This document shows, one piece after another, positions 14,028 to 21,596 of a stretch of 26,393 bases of DNA. The stretch is taken from the NCBI GenBank assembly GCA_902774195.1, contig CACYHM010000003.1, positions 1 to 26,393 of the forward strand, given 5' to 3'. The position numbers and the translations under genes are program-made. This DNA is from an uncultured Eubacteriales bacterium (lineage in GTDB: Bacteria; Bacillota_A; Clostridia; Peptostreptococcales; Anaerovoracaceae). Each line of letters begins with the position of its first letter. Position 1 is the stretch's first letter. The notes below the pieces were generated by a model. It was not told the DNA's origin and made no database searches. It saw only the letters and a list, made by a program, of their open reading frames with translations.

Positions 14028-16670
14028 ATGCTGATACTGTTTATGTTCAGGAGGATGCCTTTTTTATGGATAATTCCTCTGATCGTACTGATACTCTGCT
14101 ATGCCGGCATACTGAAAAAGATGGGCAAAAAGCCCGCTCTGGGCATAGTGCCTGTGATCGGAGAGTGGAAGATGTCTCACGACCTCTTCAGGGGCATGCA
14201 CACATTCTGGAGAGCGGCGGCAGTTTCGCTCTGCCTGTTTGCGACAGCGCTGTGGCTCAAGGACGGAGAATACGCCTTGATGCTGAGCCTCTCGGCTGTC
14301 ATCGTATACGGGATCTTCCTGGCCCGCCTTTACTGGAGGCTTGCAAAACAGTTCGGAAAGAACGTCGGATTCAGGATCGGTATCGTTCTGATGCCGTTCA
14401 TCTTCCTGGCCGTGCTCGCGTTCGGAAAAAGCGTCTATCTGGGACCGAGGCAGTTCGGACCTGCAAAGGAGCGCAGCAAAGCGGCAGTGTGGCTGTGGAA
14501 GGCGCTCGCGGGCCTTATCACCGTCGCCGAAGTGGCAGCGGTAGCCGGCGGATGCTTCATACTGGCTACGATGCTGCATCCTGCGAGGCCTATAGCCCAG
14601 CTGATCATCCAGGACGAACTGGATAAGATGAGTTCCGTCACGGAATCGAGCGAGGTGATCGGAAGGGAAGACACTCTCGGAAGCGGATACAAAAGTATGA
14701 TCGAAGGGATGAGAACGAGAGACTACTTCTTCCCTGATCATTCAAAAGACAAAAAGGTCGTGGTGATGGAATACATCATCGGTTCGGATCTCGAAGATGA
14801 CAGGGGAAGCGCATCGATCAATATTTCCCAGATGAAAGATGCAACAGCAAAGGGAAGCGGCCTCGATTTCGTCATCCAGGCCGGCGGCTCGGACCGCTGG
14901 TTCACCGAAGGGATAGACGATTCGACGGTAGGAAGATACCTCATAAGCGGAGGCAAGATCACAGAAGAGCAGGCGCTGGATGACAGCATGTGCATGTCCG
15001 AACCGGAGAACCTCAAAGACTTCATCATCTGGACCAAAGAGAACCACCCTGCCGACAGATATATGCTGGTGCTCTGGGATCACGGCGGCGGCTTCGTTGC
15101 CGGCTACGGAATAGACGATCTTAACAAGAGGACGGATACGGATTACGGAAGCATGAACGCGTCCGAGATCATAGACGCAGTGAAGGACTCCGGCGTCAAG
15201 TTCGACCTCATCGGCAGCGACTGCTGCCTGATGCAGAACATCGAATACGCCTACGCATTCGAGCCTTGCGCCGATTACTATCTGGCTTCGGAAGAAACTG
15301 AGCCGTCCTACGGCTGGTTCTATACTGCCGGATTCGGAAAGCTTGCCGAAGATCCGGCCCTGAGCACAGAAGAATTCGGACGAATGATGGTGAGCTCGTA
15401 CGACCAGCTGTACAGGACGATGAACAACGGGGATCCGCAGCCTGAAAACACGCTCTCGCTCGTGGACCTCACTCTGGTAAAGCCGGTCTACGAACAGCTG
15501 ATGACCATCATGAGCGGGGCCGTCAGCAAGATGAAGGACGACCCGGAGGTGTTTGCCAATATATCGGCGGCAAGATCCGGGGCCTACAGTTTTTATGATA
15601 TGGAGCAGACTGACCTCGTGAGCTTTCTCACCTCTCTGAAGAAGGCTGACTACAAACAGGAAGTCGCGTCCGACGAGGATATCGACAGGCTGACGGATGC
15701 GGTGAAGGCATGCGTCGTATACCGCAACAAGGACTCCGCCGAGGGGATAAACGGACTGGCGGCGGATTTCCCGTACGACAGCCTCGAGACCTACAGCAGC
15801 GAATATGAACAGCTCAAGGCCGTCGAATACGCTGATGAAGAGGAGTTCTTCAACAACTTCTGCAGCATAATGGCCAGCCAGCAGATGCGTCAGACGGAAG
15901 AGAGCGACAGTCTGTTCAACCGCCTGCTCAGCTACGATTACTCCAATGAGGAATGGTACGTCAAAGGTTTCGAGGACTACGACACCACGAATGTCTTTGT
16001 CGACATCCCTGTGAAGGAGGCAGGCGGAGCATACCTGGCCGATCTTCCGGAGAAGACCTGGGATACAGTCCTTTCGGTCAGCACGATAGCGTACATGGTC
16101 ACGGACGACGGACTCATGTACCTCGGCAATGAATACAGCGATGCCGGCGAGTCAGACGGGCATCCTCTCATAGGCCTCGACGACAAGTGGGTCCACCTTA
16201 ACGGCCAGCTGGCATGCTATGAGACGGAAGAGCCATACGAGACTGAGGACGGCCTGGTATACAAGGGAACGATAAGGGCCAGACTGAACGACTATGAGGA
16301 CATCACCATCCATGTCGAGTGGGATCCTGTGAAGGATGACTCCGCGGAGGCGGTCTCCGGACATGTGACCGGATACAGCAGGGACCGCGACAGGGAGTTC
16401 TTCTTCATGAAGAAGGGTCTCGAACAGTTCAGGACCGGCGATAAGATAGAGCTGATGTTCGATGTCTACGATGAAGAAGGCAAACTGAAGGATTACATAA
16501 GCTACGGCAAGCCTGTCACCGTATTGTCGGACGGACGCCTCACGGTTTCAGATCAGCCTCTGAAAGAAGGTACCGAACTCGAATACTACGGCATTCTGAC
16601 AGATGTATATCAGAGGGAACTCATGACTGAGGCGATAAGGGAAAAGATTAGTGGAAGCGAAAATAAATAA
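14028..16670 (+). CDS. Membrane-anchored clostripain-like cysteine protease (peptidase C11)
   Basis: 880 residues. Residues ~1-190 hold about five membrane helices, with a segment (GILKKMGKKPALGIVPVIGE, near residue 30) resembling the DUF5684-type N-terminal region. The rest is a large presumably extracellular domain with C11 motifs: VLWDHGGG (catalytic His352) and IGSDCCLM (catalytic Cys400; usually DACLM), followed by the ASEETEPSYGWFYTAGF segment of the clostripain fold. C11 enzymes cut after Arg or Lys and are usually secreted and self-activated; tethering by several helices is unusual. C-terminal ~270 residues look beta-rich and are not recognised. A GAGAGGGA ribosome binding site precedes ATG. 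It leads the export operon, and the next gene overlaps its end by 20 bases, so it may process exported peptides or proteins at the cell surface (inference). Confidence 0.86.
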   Translation: MLILFMFRRMPFLWIIPLIVLILCYAGILKKMGKKPALGIVPVIGEWKMSHDLFRGMHTFWRAAAVSLCLFATALWLKDGEYALMLSLSAVIVYGIFLARLYWRLAKQFGKNVGFRIGIVLMPFIFLAVLAFGKSVYLGPRQFGPAKERSKAAVWLWKALAGLITVAEVAAVAGGCFILATMLHPARPIAQLIIQDELDKMSSVTESSEVIGREDTLGSGYKSMIEGMRTRDYFFPDHSKDKKVVVMEYIIGSDLEDDRGSASINISQMKDATAKGSGLDFVIQAGGSDRWFTEGIDDSTVGRYLISGGKITEEQALDDSMCMSEPENLKDFIIWTKENHPADRYMLVLWDHGGGFVAGYGIDDLNKRTDTDYGSMNASEIIDAVKDSGVKFDLIGSDCCLMQNIEYAYAFEPCADYYLASEETEPSYGWFYTAGFGKLAEDPALSTEEFGRMMVSSYDQLYRTMNNGDPQPENTLSLVDLTLVKPVYEQLMTIMSGAVSKMKDDPEVFANISAARSGAYSFYDMEQTDLVSFLTSLKKADYKQEVASDEDIDRLTDAVKACVVYRNKDSAEGINGLAADFPYDSLETYSSEYEQLKAVEYADEEEFFNNFCSIMASQQMRQTEESDSLFNRLLSYDYSNEEWYVKGFEDYDTTNVFVDIPVKEAGGAYLADLPEKTWDTVLSVSTIAYMVTDDGLMYLGNEYSDAGESDGHPLIGLDDKWVHLNGQLACYETEEPYETEDGLVYKGTIRARLNDYEDITIHVEWDPVKDDSAEAVSGHVTGYSRDRDREFFFMKKGLEQFRTGDKIELMFDVYDEEGKLKDYISYGKPVTVLSDGRLTVSDQPLKEGTELEYYGILTDVYQRELMTEAIREKISGSENK

Positions 16671-17223
16671 TTCTGATGAACAGAGAAAAATAAGACGGTC
16701 GCAGATGACGCTCGTGATCGTAGGAACAGGCATCATCATATTCGGAGCCTGGGCCGCTCTGAAGATGTTCAGCATGATACTGCTCAGGACCAATGAGACG
16801 ATCGAGGAGACCAGAAAGACGCTTTTCTACGGACAGGACGGCGTCAGCGACAAAGAGGTCTTTATCTGGATAATGGTGATCACTGCTCTGTATGTGCTGA
16901 TCGAACTCAGCGTAAGGCTGTATGTCGGAAAACATGCCATAGCAGAAGGGCGCGGACTAGGTTCGGGCAGACTGTATCTGGTTTTTACGGCGATGCTCAT
17001 ACTTGCCGGGACGCTTGCCGTACTGCTCGACGGATATGTAGTGATGATCAATCTCGTCGGAGGAGGCATCGAAGAAGGAGAACTGACGCGCAGGAACGCA
17101 GGAACGTCCTTCGTGATCGATCTGACATCCCTGGTGATGACGATAGAGATGATGGCAGCTGCTTTCAGGGTAAGAAAGTACGAAAGGACCATCGGTAGAA
17201 CGGAGGCGGACGATGCAGCTTGA
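16651..17223 (+). CDS. Four-helix integral membrane protein, unknown function
   Basis: 190 residues starting at GTG 16651, eight bases after AAGGGA; the next in-frame ATG (16705) would drop 18 residues of charged N-terminus. Four hydrophobic segments lie near residues 19-45, 72-94, 107-131 and 150-172, and both ends are charged and probably cytoplasmic. The gene overlaps the C11 protease by 20 bases and the DUF6765-like gene by 11, so all three are likely translationally coupled. I recognise no family. Its place suggests an accessory subunit or immunity-type protein of the export system, but nothing in the sequence proves it. Confidence 0.7.
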   Translation: MEAKINNSDEQRKIRRSQMTLVIVGTGIIIFGAWAALKMFSMILLRTNETIEETRKTLFYGQDGVSDKEVFIWIMVITALYVLIELSVRLYVGKHAIAEGRGLGSGRLYLVFTAMLILAGTLAVLLDGYVVMINLVGGGIEEGELTRRNAGTSFVIDLTSLVMTIEMMAAAFRVRKYERTIGRTEADDAA

Positions 17224-18379
17224 TTTTCATTATTACGCTACATACTGCGCAGCCGCTCTGGCCGGATATACTCACGAAGAGAGTCTTGAGATCGCGTACA
17301 GCGCGCAGTTCGTGGACTGCTGCACCAGGACCCTTCTGTCCAAGATAGGCGGACCGCCTTCGGCTGCCACGACCCAGCTGTCGCTTGAGATGATGGAGGC
17401 CGACACGGATCCGGTAGGACTGCAGGATATAACCAGGATATGGGCGTCGTTCCACTTTCTTCCGGGCAATCTGAATGCCGTAAAGAAAAAGTGCGGCAAG
17501 CGCTATCTCGATAAATACAGGCTGATATGCGATACGAACGGAGAGCTTCTGGTCGACACGGTCGAACTTGCCAGAGGCAAGGGGACTGCCGCCGCCGGCG
17601 TCGCGATGCATGTGCTCGCTGATACATGGGCCCACCGCTATTTTGCCGGCACGCCGTCGCTTGTTATCAACAACACGAGCTATTATTTCTATGAACTGAT
17701 ACCGGACGGGAACGGCTTTACCGAAAGGATGATCAATTTCAACCATAACCCGGCAAGTCCCGATGACCCGGAAAAAGGGATATACACCAACAGTCTGTAC
17801 CAGGGCGACGAGAGCGCCATCATGAATCTCGGCCACGGCAGATGCGGGCATTTCCCGGACTACAGCTTCGCAAGGTACAGATACATGCCGGCATGGGCCG
17901 GATACCGCGAGGTGATCAAGGACAATCCGAAAGATTACATGCATGCCTTCTGCCAGATGGTCTACGCCCTGAAGAGCCTCAGGGATCCTGACGGACGGTT
18001 TGAGACGAAAAAGTACGCGACTGACGAAGTGATGCCATGGTCGCAGGAAATAGGCTGCATTCTGCAGATAAGGCAGACTGACGCATCGGCACAGTGGAAA
18101 GCCCTCGGAGAGAAGATCAGCGGTCAGACTATCCCTGACTTTGATATCGAGAAGTATCAGAGCGAGTACATGAATGCCCCTGATAAAAAGCACTATACGA
18201 CATTCCTCGGCGAATTCATACTCGCTGCCCTTGCCCAGAAGAGCATGGTCACGAACAGGATATTCAAGTCCGGGCACAAATTAGCAGGCTATTCTGTTGA
18301 TTACAATAAGAAAGGCTTCAGGGGAATGAAGGACTTCAAGAGGCTTGCGAAACAGGCAGAAGGGGAGAAAGCGAAATGA
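17213..18379 (+). CDS. DUF6765-like protein with putative metal-binding His/Asp cluster
   Basis: 388 residues, GGAGG six bases before ATG. The start MQLDFHYYATYCAAALAG and the central VAMHVLADTWAHRYFAG match what I recall of the DUF6765 family, which is uncharacterised. His133, Asp137 and His141 (HVLADTWAH) form an H-x3-D-x3-H pattern on one helix face; with His6 and later His residues (NLGHGRCGHF) they could bind metals, much as in zinc-dependent phospholipase C or S1/P1 nuclease folds, though that link is only by motif style. No signal peptide or membrane helix is seen. It overlaps the upstream membrane protein by 11 bases and shares an ATGA overlap with the next gene. Family call is fairly sure; a hydrolase role is inference. 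Confidence 0.72.
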   Translation: MQLDFHYYATYCAAALAGYTHEESLEIAYSAQFVDCCTRTLLSKIGGPPSAATTQLSLEMMEADTDPVGLQDITRIWASFHFLPGNLNAVKKKCGKRYLDKYRLICDTNGELLVDTVELARGKGTAAAGVAMHVLADTWAHRYFAGTPSLVINNTSYYFYELIPDGNGFTERMINFNHNPASPDDPEKGIYTNSLYQGDESAIMNLGHGRCGHFPDYSFARYRYMPAWAGYREVIKDNPKDYMHAFCQMVYALKSLRDPDGRFETKKYATDEVMPWSQEIGCILQIRQTDASAQWKALGEKISGQTIPDFDIEKYQSEYMNAPDKKHYTTFLGEFILAALAQKSMVTNRIFKSGHKLAGYSVDYNKKGFRGMKDFKRLAKQAEGEKAK

Positions 18380-18918
18380 CAAGGACCAAAAGGATCATAA
18401 ACATAATTGAAGCCCTGGTCATGCTGGCGCTTGCGATATATCTCGCGATGTTCCCGACGTCGTCGCTGCCCCTGGTGCTCGGGATCATCGCGCTGGGAAT
18501 GACGGTGAACGGGATCAGAGCCCTTATGTATTATTTCTCCATGGCTAAGCACATGGTAGGTGGAAAAACAGTACTGTATCGGGGTATAATACTCCTTGAC
18601 ATAGGCATACTGACTTCCTCTCTGGCTGATGCCCCTGACCGGTCGCTTGTCATCTACATAGCGGCGGTATGCATTTTCACCGGTCTCGTGGCCGTACTCA
18701 GAGCCAGAGAAGAAAAAAACGGCGGTTCGCGCCGCTGGATCTGGAAGCTCATCTACGGAGTGGTCTACATCCTCGTGGCTGCACTGGTGCTTTACGGCGG
18801 TTTCGTATGGAAGCTGCCTGAGATAGCGGTAGATGCCTATGCCCTCGGACTCATCTTGTCGGCGGCAGGCAAGATCGGGAGCGCTTTCAGACGCACCGCG
18901 ATCGTGTATATACAATAG
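18376..18918 (+). CDS. DUF308/HdeD-like membrane protein
   Basis: 180 residues with about six hydrophobic helices and short loops, overlapping the preceding stop as ATGA. The repeated helix pattern (IEALVMLALAIYLAMFPTSS, LGIIALGMTVNGIRALMYYF, IILLDIGILTSS) fits the HdeD/DUF308 group of small membrane proteins, whose function outside acid resistance in enterobacteria is unknown. A charged loop, RAREEKNGGSRRW, splits the two halves. It sits directly before the adaptor and ABC exporter genes with a 11-base gap. It might be an accessory or immunity protein of the exporter (inference). The family match is by pattern only. Confidence 0.6.
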   Translation: MTRTKRIINIIEALVMLALAIYLAMFPTSSLPLVLGIIALGMTVNGIRALMYYFSMAKHMVGGKTVLYRGIILLDIGILTSSLADAPDRSLVIYIAAVCIFTGLVAVLRAREEKNGGSRRWIWKLIYGVVYILVAALVLYGGFVWKLPEIAVDAYALGLILSAAGKIGSAFRRTAIVYIQ

Positions 18919-18929
18919 GAGAGACAGTA

Positions 18930-19364
18930 ATGGCAGACAATACAGACAATAAGCAGAACATATACAGAGAGAAGGCCCTGGAACGCATATCCGCACCGGA
19001 TCAGCTGACCGATTATCTTAAGGTGACCAATCCGGGCATATGGGCGATACTCACGGCGGTGATAATACTGCTGGTGGGTGTGTTCGTATGGTCCTGCGTC
19101 GGTGACCTCGAAACAAAGTCACCTTCGACGATCATAGTCAAGGATAAGACGGCCAGGGTCGCTACCAGGGACATGAAAGAACTGACGGAGGGCGATGAAC
19201 TCCGCCTGGAAGACAAAAACTATGACATATCGTCGGTCACCACGGATGAATTCGGCAGAAAGATCGGGATTGCCAGTGTGGATCTGCCTGACGGGGTATA
19301 TGACGGCATAGTCATAGTCGAAAAGACCCATCCGATAGAATTCCTTACCAGAAGCGACACATAA
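18930..19364 (+). CDS. Minimal HlyD-like adaptor of an NHLP/NHLM-type peptide exporter
   Basis: 144 residues. The start KALERISAPDQLTDYLKVT, then one membrane helix (~37-58), then a short extracellular beta domain ending in LPDGVYDGIVIVEKTHPIEF, matches both ends of NHLM-type HlyD secretion proteins. The long coiled-coil and lipoyl middle of normal HlyD/MFP adaptors is absent: the protein goes almost directly from the helix to the final beta-barrel part. In the family the adaptor links the ABC exporter to the outer layers; a Gram-positive cell may not need the long hairpin. GGAG lies eight bases before ATG, and the C39-ABC gene follows 11 bases after. The architecture is seen in the sequence; the role is inferred from neighbours. 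Confidence 0.72.
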   Translation: MADNTDNKQNIYREKALERISAPDQLTDYLKVTNPGIWAILTAVIILLVGVFVWSCVGDLETKSPSTIIVKDKTARVATRDMKELTEGDELRLEDKNYDISSVTTDEFGRKIGIASVDLPDGVYDGIVIVEKTHPIEFLTRSDT

Positions 19365-19375
19365 AGATACATTAA

Positions 19376-21586
19376 ATGGAAAAAGAATCAAAAGAAAAGA
19401 AAGCAATAAACAGAAAGCCGGTAAAAAAGCCTGTTACCAAAGGCGTCGCCAAGGTGCCGGTCGTGATGCAGCTCGAGGCGCTCGAGTGCGGAGCGGCTGC
19501 TCTTGCGATGGTCATGGCTTATTACGGTCTGTGGGTGCCTCTCGAACAGGTCAGACTCGACTGCGGAGTATCCCGTGACGGGTCCAAGGCCAGGAACATC
19601 TACCTTGCGGCAGAGAACTACGGCTTCAAGGTGCAGGCATTCCGTATGAGCCCGGAGGCTCTAAAGGAAAGCGGGACTTTCCCGTGCATCATCCACTGGA
19701 ACATGAACCACTTCGTTGTCCTCGACGGTTTCAAGGGAAATTACGCGTACATCAACGATCCGGCCAGAGGGCAGACGCGTGTGACATGGGAGGAATTCGA
19801 CAACTCGTTCACAGGCGTCACCATAGTGCCTGTTCCTTCCGAGAACTTCGTTCCGGGCGGAAAACGCAGGAGCACGCTGGACTTTGCCAGAAAGAGGCTG
19901 CGCGGAGCCGGACCGGCGGTGGTGTTCGTCATGCTCACGACCGCCATAGCCTATCTGTTCGGCATAGTCAATTCAGTCACGGGCAAGATCTTCATGGACA
20001 GGCTGCTCAGCGGCACCAACCCTGACTGGCTGTATCCGTTCACAGCGGCGATGCTGGGATTTGCGCTCCTGCAGATAATCGTGGAATGGGCGCAGGCGAT
20101 ATATTCACTCAAGATCAGCGGCAAGATGGATGTCATAGGCAGCACTACATATATGTGGAAAGTTCTCAGGCTCCCTATGGAATTCTTCTCGCAGAGAATG
20201 GCGGGAGCCATACAGACCAGGGCTCCGATGAACGCATCCATAGCGGGAACGCTGGTCGATACCTTTGCGCCTGTCATGCTCAATACCGTCATGATGGTGG
20301 TATATCTCGTGCTCATGCTGAACCAGAGCGTGCTGCTGACTGCGATAGGTCTGATTACTCTCGCGCTCAACCTGCTCGTTTCCAGGGCCGTATCCAAAAA
20401 GCGCATAGATATCGCGCGTCTGCAGATACGTGACAGCGCCAATCTTGAATCCGCTACGGTCACGGGCATAGAGATGATCGAGACGATAAAGTCGAGCGGA
20501 GCTGAAAACGGCTTTTTCAAAAAGTGGGCCGGCTACCAGGCATCCCTCAATTCACAGGCGGTCGCTCAGGAAAAGACGGACCGCTACCTCGGCATGATCC
20601 CGCTGCTTCTGAGCAATCTTGCGAATTTTGCCGTCATGGTAGTCGGAGTCTACCTGACGATGCAGGGCAGATTCACCGTCGGTGCCGTCTTCATGTTCCA
20701 GGGCTTCCTGGAATCCTTCATGGCGCCTGCGATGACCCTTGTCAACGCGGGACAGACCATCTTCGAGATGCGCAGCCAGATGGAATGCGTCGAGGACGTC
20801 ATGGAATACCGTGATGACGTGGGCCTTGAAGAAAGCGAAGAGGCAAAGAGCGCCGAGCTGCGCAAGCTGAGCGGCAAAATAGAACTTAAGGACGTAACGT
20901 TCGGTTACTCCCGCCTTGAGGAGCCTCTGATCAGAAATCTGTCGCTTACCCTTGAGCCGGGGAGCAGCGTCGCTCTTGTAGGAGCGTCGGGATGCGGCAA
21001 ATCCACGATCTCCAAACTCATATCCGGCCTCCATCAGCCGTGGAGCGGCGAGATACTCTTCGACGGAAAGCCGAGAAGCTCATATCCGCGCGAGGTCATG
21101 GTCGGTTCGCTCGCCGTAGTGGACCAGGAGATAATCCTCTTCGAGGATACCGTGGCCAACAATATAAAGATGTGGGACAACACCATCATGGAATTCGAGA
21201 TGATACTCGCGGCCCGTGATGCCGGAGTGCATGATGATATCATGAAGCTGCCGGGAGGCTATCAGCACAGGCTGTCCAGCGGCGGAAGGGAACTCTCCGG
21301 AGGGCAGAGGCAGCGCCTCGAGATAGCCAGAGTGCTCGCCCAGGACCCGACGGTGATAATACTTGACGAGGCAACGAGCGCGCTTGACGCGGTGACCGAA
21401 TACGAGGTCGTAAAGCATATACGCGAAAGAGGCATCACCTGCATAGTGATAGCCCACCGCCTGTCCACTGTCAGAGACTGTGATCAGATAGTGGTCCTCG
21501 ATCACGGTATCGAGACGGAGCGCGGCACACACGACGAACTGATGAAGAAGGGCGGAGCTTACGCAGAGCTCGTGTCCAACGAATAA
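19376..21586 (+). CDS. NHLP-type peptidase-containing ABC exporter (C39 peptidase/permease/ATPase)
   Basis: 736 residues in three parts. An N-terminal C39 bacteriocin-processing peptidase (~27-150) has Gln32 and Cys38 in QLEALECGAA, His112 in NMNHFVVLDG and Asp128 in INDPARG, so the catalytic set is complete. A six-helix ABC exporter permease domain spans ~170-470. The ATPase has Walker A GASGCGKST (536-544), signature LSGGQRQR (640-647), Walker B IILDEATSALD (Glu665) and IAHRLSTV. Such proteins cut GG leaders and pump the core peptide out; the peptide at 12770-12976 is the local candidate. The ribosome binding site is weak (TAAAGAT region), so coupling to the adaptor gene is likely. The partner ABC gene follows 10 bases later with AGGAG. 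Confidence in family and activity is high; the substrate is inferred. Confidence 0.93.
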   Translation: MEKESKEKKAINRKPVKKPVTKGVAKVPVVMQLEALECGAAALAMVMAYYGLWVPLEQVRLDCGVSRDGSKARNIYLAAENYGFKVQAFRMSPEALKESGTFPCIIHWNMNHFVVLDGFKGNYAYINDPARGQTRVTWEEFDNSFTGVTIVPVPSENFVPGGKRRSTLDFARKRLRGAGPAVVFVMLTTAIAYLFGIVNSVTGKIFMDRLLSGTNPDWLYPFTAAMLGFALLQIIVEWAQAIYSLKISGKMDVIGSTTYMWKVLRLPMEFFSQRMAGAIQTRAPMNASIAGTLVDTFAPVMLNTVMMVVYLVLMLNQSVLLTAIGLITLALNLLVSRAVSKKRIDIARLQIRDSANLESATVTGIEMIETIKSSGAENGFFKKWAGYQASLNSQAVAQEKTDRYLGMIPLLLSNLANFAVMVVGVYLTMQGRFTVGAVFMFQGFLESFMAPAMTLVNAGQTIFEMRSQMECVEDVMEYRDDVGLEESEEAKSAELRKLSGKIELKDVTFGYSRLEEPLIRNLSLTLEPGSSVALVGASGCGKSTISKLISGLHQPWSGEILFDGKPRSSYPREVMVGSLAVVDQEIILFEDTVANNIKMWDNTIMEFEMILAARDAGVHDDIMKLPGGYQHRLSSGGRELSGGQRQRLEIARVLAQDPTVIILDEATSALDAVTEYEVVKHIRERGITCIVIAHRLSTVRDCDQIVVLDHGIETERGTHDELMKKGGAYAELVSNE

Positions 21587-21596
21587 GGAGCAGCTT

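Noticed and set aside
17165..18277. 370-codon minus-strand frame opposite the DUF6765-like gene
   Set aside because: It is opposite a frame with a strong ribosome binding site and recognisable DUF6765 motifs, and it would break a coupled operon.
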